A DNA stretch of 64,000 nt, taken from the NCBI GenBank assembly GCA_047495785.1, contig JBLDXI010000055.1, positions 1,302,001 through 1,366,000 of the forward strand, written 5' to 3'. The notes below the pieces were generated by a model that was not told the DNA's origin, made no database searches, and worked only from the letters and a program-made list of their open reading frames with translations. Numbering within the stretch: the first letter of the stretch is position 1; each line of letters begins with the position of its first letter. Of the stretch, positions 55,606 to 64,000 are shown in pieces. The stretch comes from Lepidodermella squamata. Lineage: Eukaryota > Gastrotricha. A program made the position numbers and the translations under genes.

Positions 55606-57718
55606 TCACTTCTTCACGGCCCAAGTTCCATTGCCGTGATTAATATTGCCATTAGCACCATTTTGTTTTCCTGCTGCGGACGGCATGCCACTTCCTATCC
55701 GAGGATTCACGCTTGAATCTACTAGTTGCGAAGTGCGCCGTCCAGGATGACCGCTTTCAAGGCGTTTTCTAACTTTCGGTGGCGAATCGTTAATGGTTTT
55801 ATTGGTTGGAACTTTACCCGAAGCTGCAGTCATCCAAGTTGAATCATTCACCGGTTTTTCATACACAGGTTCAACGCCGGATGCTATCGAAAGCGAAGTT
55901 TTCTCTCGGCGCACCCCAGTCACGCGCGACGGAGATGGCACATCTCTGTCTTCCGTAGAAGGCGATGATTGATATAGTGCCCTTGTCTTCTGAGAATCGT
56001 AAATTTGCTGGAAAACAGTGGCGATCGGTACATCTGACCCCGGCAACGTCCTCACTCGTGTTTTCCGCCTACGGCTAGATGCTTTCCCAACACTCAGCCG
56101 TTGTTGTGTTGGCGCCGGTGGTAGAGCAATGTTCTGCAAGGTTGGCTCAGGCGTTGCAGAATCAGACCGCGACGGTTGAGGACTGCCTTGTCTAACGTTC
56201 GACCCATGATCTGAACCCAGGTAAATTGACAGTGTCTCTGATTCGGCATCAGCTTCGACCTCGGTGGCGAATTCATGCTTCAAGGTATGATTCACGCTAG
56301 TTTTCAGCCACTCTTCCAGTGAACGATGAACTTGCAGCTCATTTTCTGGAATATCGATAGTTGCTTCTGATTGCCGGCGTCGACGGGCTGATGACGTTAA
56401 ACTTGTTCTTGAATGCGGTCTTGAGTTGTCAAGATGAGGCCGTTGATGCTGCTGATGGTGTGACATGACAAAAACTTCAACATCACCTCCCTTGGCTTTG
56501 CTAATATCTTTTAGTTGCTGAGTCGTAGCCGCCGCCATAGCTCTTGCCATCGATAACGACCCAACTCTCGCTCTAAAACTGTATAAATATCATGAATTAG
56601 GTAATTAAAACTGTTCAATATCTATGCAAACCTATTTGTTACAGCGGACGAGACGCTTGGACGTCGCGCATCAAGCTTATTGGGCGATGGCGTAACTTTT
56701 GATTCGGGATCTTTCATAATCGATTTAAGAGGCGTTGCTTGAGTCACTTCCACAGTTACAGATCCGTCCATACGAGGGCTGGCGCCTGCATCCGAGTTTC
56801 CGGGCTTTTGCTTTGCATTTGCCAATAGAATTTCAAAAATATTTCGAGGTTGTTGTCGGTTCTTTTTGTACGTGTCAATTTTCTCAAGCCGCTCTCGGTT
56901 CAAAATAGCCCTCCGATCGAGAATATATACTACGCTAACCATATTAATGAAAGACCCAAGCCCAGCTAATACGGCACCGAGTCGTTCGAACAACGATTCC
57001 AGCATCGTTAAATGAAAGTGCTCTTCATCGTACTAAATTATTAAAAAATTAGGTAAAGATAAATATTTTGGAGTCATCGACTTACATCGCTCATCGCTGA
57101 TGTGTTTGCTGCTAGAATAGTCACAGCACTATATACCATCATCGCCATTCCAGCTAGTGCGAGAATAGTTCCTGTCACTAGGACTGCTACGTTCCTGTTT
57201 GAAATAAATCTGTAAATTAGCACTGTTTCGACAAAATATGATGCAACGAACATTTTAACGACCCGAAGAACGCTTTTCATATAATCTTTGTGGTAGTTAT
57301 CCATGACTTCTTTCAGGCCGAGAGGTAGAACAGCGGCTGCTACCGGTTCTTGACGCGGCGTGGCAGGGGGCGAGACGCCATGCCGAGAAGTCGGACTTGT
57401 TGTCCGGCTGTTCGATGGCGAGGGAGAAGGCGCCCGAGTAGGCACTTGGAGCAAAGAATTCGAAGGCGGGGCTAGCAGTTGCGGCACAGTGCCGTTTCGA
57501 TTTTCTGTCGTCACCACGCCACCGGCTAGGGGCGATTTTTTGAGCGGGCCATTATTATTATTGCTACGATCGTCAACGAAGACGTCATCGCCTTCTGATG
57601 TGAATGAGACAGCTAAAGACGGCTGCTTTTCCAGCTTCTGCTTCGCGGCTGGACTCGCTGCAAGCTGTGAGTTGTATTTTTTGCCAAGTCCATTCTCTAC
57701 GTTAGCATCATTTCTCAT
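55606..57718 (-). CDS. Multi-pass membrane protein with long disordered tails
   Basis: Three exons joined by short introns near 57016-57090 and 56570-56635. An N-terminal 130-residue disordered part rich in Ser, Pro and Asn precedes three or four membrane segments: VLRVVKMFVASYFVETVLIY, VAVLVTGTILALAGMAMMVY and RLGAVLAGLGSFINMVSVVY. The long C-terminal tail is Ser/Arg-rich, with many possible phosphorylation sites. The small hydrophobic core with long tails recalls tetraspan or TMEM-type proteins, but I do not recognise a family. About 650 residues. Confidence 0.65.
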
Positions 57719-58359
57719 ATTTCAAAACAAACTAGAGGAAGTATATCGAAGCAGAGAGTGCATTGCGAAATTTGATTCTGAAAAGCATAATAATTGAGGT
57801 TTGACCCGCCCTTTTCAGACAAATCTTCTACAGTAGCAAGTCATCAACTAGCGACGGTGAGGCTGCTTCTGGTTGCTCAGTGGTTCGTAGTATATCCGTA
57901 TGTTATTGATGCGCAAGAGGCATAATAATAATAGTTTGTCAGGTTAATGCAAATACACGGTGATAAATGCGCACCTTGACGACTGGCTTCGATTTTTACC
58001 GCTATGGTGGCGGCCAGTCGATCGCATGAAATAATAATTAGCCTCCACTGCAGCATAGTATCACCTAGTGCCAGAGTAAACGGTCCTCCTTTCCTATTGG
58101 CAGCACAACAGGCGTGGTAGCCCACGGTAGTTATACCACCAGCCTTGAGTCCGCAACTCAGGTACTGCTCTATAATTGAAAACCGATAATCGTTTTACTA
58201 AGCAGCGTCATTACGTATTCCAGCAGTTTCATGTGTAAAGCGGCAAAAAACGCAATCACACCGTCATTAAAACCCCAGAAAGCACACTCGTGTCCGCGGA
58301 TATCTATTCATTTTATTCGCGCGATTGTGTATACAAATTCTCTAAATTTCAAGGGTCAC

Positions 58360-58868
58360 TTATAGTTTTTTATTGAGCTGGATATGGCGCAACTTCTCAT
58401 GAACTTCGTTTGTAACTTCGCCCCACAGGCAAGGCCCACTTTCGCACGGCCTTGCCAGCTCTTGCCGCTTGTGGAAAAAGTTGCATCGGATTACATCGAC
58501 ATCGCGTTTTAACGCATCGTTCATCTCAGCTACTGATTTCGGTGGCATGAATCCTTGCATCAAGAAATAACTGTGAAAAAACATGGGATTTTGTATTCAG
58601 TTCCGAGAATCTATATTGTCAACTCACCAACCGGACGAGTGCTTCTCGCCGTGAGCCTTCATTTTAAAAGGGAGAGAGCGCGTTCCCAAATATTCGAACT
58701 GCTTCAGAAGCCCGCCATGATCCATCAATACATTCGCAATCCGCTTCAATACCGGAACTAGAACGGTCTGGATGAAGATAAAGAGAATTTATAGAAAATA
58801 GTAGTTGTCAAGTAATAACATACCCTCTCATAAGGCCGAACAATGAGAGAAAGTTCGTAGAAACTCAT
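58360..58868 (-). CDS. mrps6: Mitochondrial small ribosomal subunit protein bS6m
   Basis: Three exons, introns of 53-57 nt, about 130 residues. MSFYELSLIVRP matches the family start MPRYELALI. The next exon has VPVLKRIANVLMDHGGLLKQ, FEYLGTRSLPFKMKAHGEKH, and then CYFL, corresponding to ENLGERALPYRISAH and GGYFLV of human MRPS6. The last exon has AEMNDALKRDVDVIRCNFF, matching the SRDIDVIRGN motif. It binds helix 22-23 of the small mitochondrial rRNA with bS18m. No odd features. Confidence 0.9.
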
Positions 58869-59296
58869 TATTAATAAACTAAATAATGTTAGAAAAACCA
58901 ATCGTAAAACGAAATTTGTACCGCATGAATCTGAAGAAATATTGTAAAAATAATCTTGTTGCCTCGGGTTAATGTAAGAGGCCTGCGTGCCCTTCTAGTC
59001 CTGTAAACGAAGTTTGCAAATAAATTGATAGATTGATTAATTGATTCTGGTGTCAGAAAGGGTTTTAGCGCTTTTCGATTAAGAATTTAAGCCCGCAGAG
59101 TCCCTTCGAAGGTTCGAAAAGCGTTACCAGCGAATGAGCGTATTTCGAATTTGCGCATGACCTTGACAATCTGTTGCGAAGATCTGATATTGATATGGGG
59201 GAGATTAAAGATGATTCTTCTTGTTTGCGTTCAGGCGCGCCAGGGTTGCACGTCACCTCAATTTAATTTGGCAATAACACGCTTTGAGCCTTCCAC

Positions 59297-60190
59297 GATG
59301 AATAATTTGCTCGACCTTTCTCGTCGTGATGATGCTGCCGAGGAATTACAGGCCCGAATGATGAATTAACTTCGAATGAACTTTGTCGTGGAAAAGCCCG
59401 AAGCCGACATTCGCAAAATCATGGCGGAGGAAATGGCCGAACAGAAGAAAGCTAAGGTCTCGGCATTGCGCGAAGAGTTGAAGCGTCATGTCTCTTTTGA
59501 ACAAAAGAAGTCGAATCCTTCAATAAAATCATGAGTTTCAATGCTAATGACGCCAACAGAGATTAGTGAGACCATCAACGAGGATCGAGGTCCTCAGAAC
59601 GTTATCATCTTTGGTGCATCTGAAAGTGCCGCGCAAGGTGTCAACGCCATGGAACACGAAAAGGCCTTCATCTCTAAAGTTGTAAAAACACTCAGGGTGA
59701 AGCTCTCTGCTATTGAAGTTGCCCGATTCGGTACTAAACCTACGTTCTACATTCCCTGCTGTTCTAGCATCGGCTCATCGTGAACACGATGACTCTATTA
59801 ATCGCGGGAAGAATGTGATCGTTAGCGGTCTGCCTACCTCGGCTGATGGCAAAACTAAATTGCTTAGCATTCGACATGCCTCGGTTCTACAGAAGCGGTC
59901 TTCTAGCTGCCGCCCGTCAGGCTGGCGACGATTGGAAGGGTTTGTACATCAAGCCTGGTCTGACTGCCAATAATGTGAAAACGACAATAAACAAATCGAA
60001 GAACAAATCGTGTAATTATCCTTCAATTATCCTGACGCTGAATAATAGCCCGTGTGAAGTCGAGAATTTGGATGCGAATGAATACAAACGCCCAACGGAA
60101 GAGAAAGAGCTCAACCGAATGAAGTTTGAAGTCGAAAACCTTATGGTGAGAAAACCTTGTCCAAGCTTAACTCTATGGATAAACTACTGA
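59297..60190 (+). pseudogene. Decayed LINE-type ORF1 (RRM-like) remnant
   Basis: Pieces in shifting frames recall non-LTR retrotransposon ORF1 proteins. They include a coiled-coil part (IRKIMAEEMAEQKKAKVSAL), a NVIIFGASES start like the RNVVIFGLPES motif, VARFGTK followed by RPAV, and GLYIKPGLTANN resembling the FIKPDLT segment. Stops and frame changes separate them, including one near 59368 and another near 59750. NVIVSGLPTSADGK at about 59815 repeats the FGLPES-like motif, so an internal duplication or two nested copies are possible. No reverse transcriptase is seen nearby. Confidence 0.5.
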
Positions 60191-60270
60191 AGAGCGAGAG
60201 GGCGACTCGCTAGTATTCAGCTCGCTAGTCGAATTTACAACTTTTTCCAGTGAAAAATAAGGAAAAAACA

Positions 60271-60324
60271 TGCTGGCTCATAGAGAATAGAGTTACCTGT
60301 AACTCTATTCTCTATGTGCTGGCT
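60271..60324. repeat. 38-bp palindrome flanked by 8-bp direct repeats (TGCTGGCT)
   Basis: Arms of 18 bases (60279-60296 and 60299-60316) are exact reverse complements with a 2-base centre. TGCTGGCT at 60271-60278 and 60317-60324 flanks it directly. An 8-bp duplication is typical of hAT-type transposition, so this could be the smallest remnant of such an element. Confidence 0.7.
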
Positions 60325-60446
60325 AATTGACACTGAAATTTCCGTAATATTTGTCAAATAAATGATTTAGTGCCACTGTAGTAAAAGCAACTAAGCTACT
60401 ATCACAACCGTAGTTAAAAACAAGCATCTTCTTCAAAAGTACACCT

Positions 60447-60522
60447 GCTAAGTTCCAACAAGCAACATTCAAACTATTGAACCCTCAGACAATAGTTTGA
60501 ATGTTGCTTGTTGGAACTTAGC
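60447..60522. repeat. 33-bp perfect inverted repeat, 10-base loop
   Basis: Arms 60447-60479 and 60490-60522 are exact reverse complements around the loop AACCCTCAGA. No target duplication is obvious. It lies within 130 bases of the palindrome at 60271. Perfect identity suggests recent formation or gene conversion. Confidence 0.8.
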
Positions 60523-60524
60523 AA

Positions 60525-62169
60525 ATTTTTCTAATCCTGCCATCTATGATGGGATAAAGGTCGGAGATTTTTTTAATCTTTCCTTTATCTTTGATTACCG
60601 CGTACTTTCAAGAAGTTAAGTGCTGTCTCTTAACAAAATGCATAAAAACTGCGCTATTTCAGTGCTTTATATAGGGTAGGGGAGGGATGGGCTTAGTCAC
60701 CAGCCTGTCAAACAGCGCTATTAACTGATTGGCTCAGGCAGGATAAAGGCCCAAACAATCATCAAATCCATCGCTGATTGGACGAATGCGTGCCTGGAAC
60801 AGTTTTTTCTAGAACTGTTAAAATTACTGATCATTGACATTGCAAGGGCAAATAGGATATCGCAAAAGGCAGAGGGCAAGTTCTTGTGAATACGACTTTT
60901 GGATAAAACTTTAGCCGAAAAAACGCTTGGATGGGATAAAGCTCGGGATTTTGAAAAAAATTTGCTACCCTTGAGGGTTGGGGGTTGGCAAACTAATATT
61001 AAAATTGATAGTGTTTACTGTTTACTGTTCACTTTTCACATAAGTAACTCTAATCGTCTTTCGTTCTTTCGATCGTACAAAATAAACAATTGGACGCTTT
61101 GGCACCCGAAAACACAATAAACTCGACACTAGGGCTTACCTTTGCCCAATGGCTGAATTTGTTTCCTGGGGGTTTTCCTTCAGCCTTCAGCCTTCAAAAA
61201 ACAGATTCCTTCAAAAGCAGGCAGGCAACTACGCTACTAACATCCCGAGCGTCATTTGATTGAATTTTTATCAACGTAAGTATTATCAAAGTAAGAAAGT
61301 AAATCCGCGTTAGAAAGCACTGTGCTCAGAAAGCGGCCGCTTTCTAAGCAGCAGTCGGTACGGCAGTGTGCACAGAAAACACTGCTTTCTAAGCAAAATG
61401 CAAAATGCTTGCCAGGCACTACTAGTGTCTAAGCTGAGGCCGGATTTGCCCAACGTCCAAGGGAAAATCACAGTGAAACCGCGTGCAATCATCGATGCTA
61501 TGATCCATCAATGGGACCCGATCGATTTCGATCACCCACCATCCAGTGCTTCGAAGAATTCACAGTCAAGCCAATCGAGCCAATTCAACGAACTGATTTC
61601 TTTCCTATAAGACGATATGAACGATTTGAGTGTCATCAACTCTCTCAACGACTCTTACTCTCTCGACTGAGCTCTCTAGATCGTACAATAATGCCCAGCT
61701 CCGTCTCCCGCAAGCGCACGCTACAGGGCCTCATTGCTTCTTCGTCCGAAAAGTCTACGGCGGCCGCATCGTCGTCATTGACAAACGCCGCCTTGTCTTC
61801 TCCATCATCATCCGCCGACACCTCTTCATCCCGAGCGCCCAAGTTCCACAGAAAAAATTGGCCATGAAGTGCGGAGACCCGGCCGCCGGCGACATGTGAC
61901 CTGCCCAAGTTTGAAGACAAATATAGCGCCAAAAGAGGTGCTTTTCACCTAAAAATATGCAAAAGTTGCAATAAATAAAGAAAAAATATAAAAAAGTTAA
62001 TAATACTTTTGATTTTTTATATGCAAATTTATGCAAATCAGGTGTCTTTATTCATGATTACTGTCGTATTAAAATCTGGGCTGCTGGCATACCTTCTTTT
62101 GAGCTCCGGATGACTTCACGTCCTAAATAATTTTTCAGTTCCCAAGTAAAGTATTCAATCTTAACAAAT
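60525..62169. other. Intergenic with imperfect repeats, no supported gene
   Basis: Near 61310-61400 the unit AGAAAGC / GCTTTCT recurs in both orientations several times (for example AGAAAGCGGCCGCTTTCT). Open frames at 61368-61610 and 61511-61867 have biased Ser-rich or arbitrary composition and no recognised domain. Confidence 0.45.
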
Positions 62170-62583
62170 ATGTCCTTCAGCGGCAATGATCTAGCGGAAG
62201 AAGCGACTGTAATTGATGCACGCAAAAACGCGCAGTTGTTTGAATTAGCTCGGCAGATGAGTGCAAAGACTTCTCAGTTCATCGAAGGCGAGATGCGAGC
62301 TGGTTGTCAGTCATATGCTATGCTTGAGGAAATGAACAAAGCTGCTTCCCGTAAGTATGAGGAGCAGAGATTGCTTGTCGATGGAATTACCGAATCGATC
62401 GATGAAGTTAACGAGAAACACCATGCCGTGATTCAACCACTGTTAAAGCAGTTGGACCATTTAGAAGTTGGCGTCACTTCTCTCGAAAAGTCAGCTGAAC
62501 AGCTCGACGAATGGTCAAAACTTCTTGAGCTTCGAATGAAGGAATGGGAAAAGCGATTGCTTACAGCCGCCCATCAGCAATGA
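62170..62583 (+). CDS. bloc1s2: BLOC-1 subunit 2 (BLOS2)
   Basis: 137 residues, one exon. Helical throughout, with ELARQMSAKTSQFIEGEMRA, MLEEMNKAASRKYEEQ and IQPLLKQLDHLEVGVTSLEK, which line up with the human BLOS2 segments MFSKMATYLTGELTA, LENMNKLTSLKYLEM and LQPYLDQINVIEEQVAALEQ. Length matches the family (about 140). BLOC-1 (and BORC, which shares BLOS2) controls lysosome-related organelle and lysosome trafficking in the cytoplasm. It lies about 220 bases before the ABCA gene on the same strand. Confidence 0.85.
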   Translation: MSFSGNDLAEEATVIDARKNAQLFELARQMSAKTSQFIEGEMRAGCQSYAMLEEMNKAASRKYEEQRLLVDGITESIDEVNEKHHAVIQPLLKQLDHLEVGVTSLEKSAEQLDEWSKLLELRMKEWEKRLLTAAHQQ

Positions 62584-62803
62584 TGCACTATATTTCCACC
62601 ATGACGTGCTAATATTTCGATTCTCCATTTCTTTGATTGTCTATCGAAATGCTTTCATATGATTGCTTTTGTATCGTTAACTGTCAATCTAGTGCTTGTT
62701 ATTTTCCGTGAACATTAAAATATGACGTATTTGGCTTCATTATGTTCTTACTATTATTTCTTTGCTTAGGCCGTTCTTAATAATTAGCTGAGCATGTAGC
62801 GAA

Positions 62804-64000
62804 ATGGGATATTTTCACCAAATCAAGTTGCTTCTTTGGAAGAACTATCTAGTCAAGAGAAGGCTACCGGTAAGAACTTTTGTAAAATTTGTTCTCTTGC
62901 ACATTTTTTCTATTTTAGCACATATTGTTCCTTGAAACATTCATCCCATTTGTCCTTTTCGTTATTCTTGGACTCATACGGCAACATGAGTTACCCATCC
63001 CGACGCATACTGGTTTGTTACTTTGATTTTTGCTTGAATTATTTGTTGATTTTCCATTTTCCAGGTTTTATCCCAGCTAAGGCTTTGCCTTCCTCCGGTA
63101 TCGTTTCCGTGATGCAAACATTCTGTTATGGAGAGAGCGATTTTCACTTCGATGGCAATGGACTTCCGAAGCTTCCTGAAAACTCCACGTACGTCTATTG
63201 TGTGTTTCGGCGCAAGGTCTCAAATTGTATCCCTAACTTTCAGATTATTTGTGTGGCTTGGCAAAGTCAACAACGTTGTGAAGGGTCATTACACTTTGTT
63301 CGCCAACTACACAGTGGAGCTGTTTGATCAGATTCCATCAAATTACGAGGAAGATGTTGACCACTACAGCAAAGTTTATCAGCGCTTTGGCGAACTTGAA
63401 AGTGAGTTATTTATATTGGCTAAGATCCAAAGTAACTCGCATTTTCACGTTGATAGATGCGACTGGCAATAACATCGAAAGCAGCAATTATATTGACGGC
63501 AGTTCAAGTTCTTACTCTGGCTCATTTATTCCGTTAAATTTAACGCAGTCTCCATTGTTGTCTAATAATACTAAAGTGGAGGGCTTGATCAGTCGAATCA
63601 ATAATAATAGTCTGACTGTCACCGATGCCATGTCGCTAGTATCATTGCTGAGGCATGGAGCCAACTTCTCTTCTGGAGGCGATGTTTTTTCGAAGCACAA
63701 TGTTGCGAAACTTTTTGTGGTTTGTTGTCTCCTAGCTTCAGTATCTACATTTTCATTTGAAAACATTTCAGCCTCTTCTCAGCCGGAAAGAACTTCAGGG
63801 CTCATTCTTGTCCAAAGAGATGATTCTCCGAATCGCGAACCGTACTGGCGCGAATGCAACTCTTTTGCTGGACAAATTCAGCTCTGACAAGGATCTGAAT
63901 GCGTTGAGCGAAGAAAATGACGGGGATTTCTCCGATGAAGTGCTTTCAGAATTCATCGATTACGATATGTTAGCTGATGCTTTGAACGTCACCAACAAAA
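62804..64000 (+). CDS. ABCA-family lipid transporter, N-terminal part (runs off the window)
   Basis: Exon 1 (62804-62869) encodes MGYFHQIKLLLWKNYLVKRR, the ABCA N-terminal signature (compare ABCA1 LRLLLWKNLTFRRRQ). Exon 2 (62919-63012) holds the first membrane helix (FLETFIPFVLFVILGLI). Exon 3 (from 63065) has FIPAKALPSSGIVSVMQTF, matching the ABCA motif NKAMPSAGTLPWVQG. Later exons code for the start of the large extracellular domain, with many N-glycosylation sequons (NSS, NLT, NNT, NNS). The nucleotide-binding domains lie beyond the right edge. ABCA proteins export phospholipid or sterol; CED-7 in nematodes acts in engulfment. Exons after 63390 are approximate. Confidence 0.8.

Noticed and set aside
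61368-61867. Two overlapping plus-strand open frames
   Set aside because: Ser-rich or arbitrary composition, repeats at the 5' side, and no splice or domain support.

Overview
The window is nuclear DNA of an animal, most likely an ecdysozoan (nematode- or tardigrade-like). Genes are split by many very short GT-AG introns (about 45-85 nt). Animal-specific families are present: tryptophan hydroxylase, an NR2E nuclear receptor, an SLC5 transporter, GRB2-like adaptors, mitochondrial bS6m, BLOC-1 subunit 2 and an ABCA transporter. I cannot name the species.

Layout. 0-11 kb holds mostly secreted, signalling and transport genes: a cathepsin L-like protein whose catalytic Cys is replaced by Asn, two intronless GRB2-like SH3-SH2 proteins, a frameshifted small Cys-rich secreted peptide, and an SLC5-type sodium/solute symporter. 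11-17.3 kb holds a Cys-rich prepropeptide and three Gly/Ala/Asn-rich secreted proteins with clear TATA boxes. 17.5-26.1 kb is a cluster of four diverged Schlafen/AlbA_2 genes on the minus strand, interrupted by a plus-strand GALNT-like glycosyltransferase that has lost its catalytic motifs. 26-29.4 kb is a CpG-rich stretch leading into a tailless/dissatisfaction-type nuclear receptor gene.

29,502-48,231 is a complete 18,730-bp Polinton/Maverick element with terminal inverted repeats and a perfect 6-bp target duplication (CATGTA). Its core genes all appear intact once introns are removed: protein-primed DNA polymerase B, retroviral-type integrase with D-D-E, adenain-like protease, packaging ATPase, major and minor capsid proteins, and a basic pX-like protein. 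Many are spliced. Beside the core it carries a TATA-binding-protein-like gene that keeps all four DNA-intercalating phenylalanines, an ankyrin-repeat gene, and several unassigned genes. Strong TATATAAA-type boxes lie directly before several of the structural genes, so the element may supply its own promoter-recognition factor. This is the most interesting finding here.

48.4-64 kb returns to ordinary host genes: tryptophan hydroxylase, an EF-hand/proline-rich protein, a multi-pass membrane protein, bS6m, a decayed LINE-type ORF1 and small palindromic elements, BLOC1S2, and the 5' end of an ABCA transporter that runs off the window.
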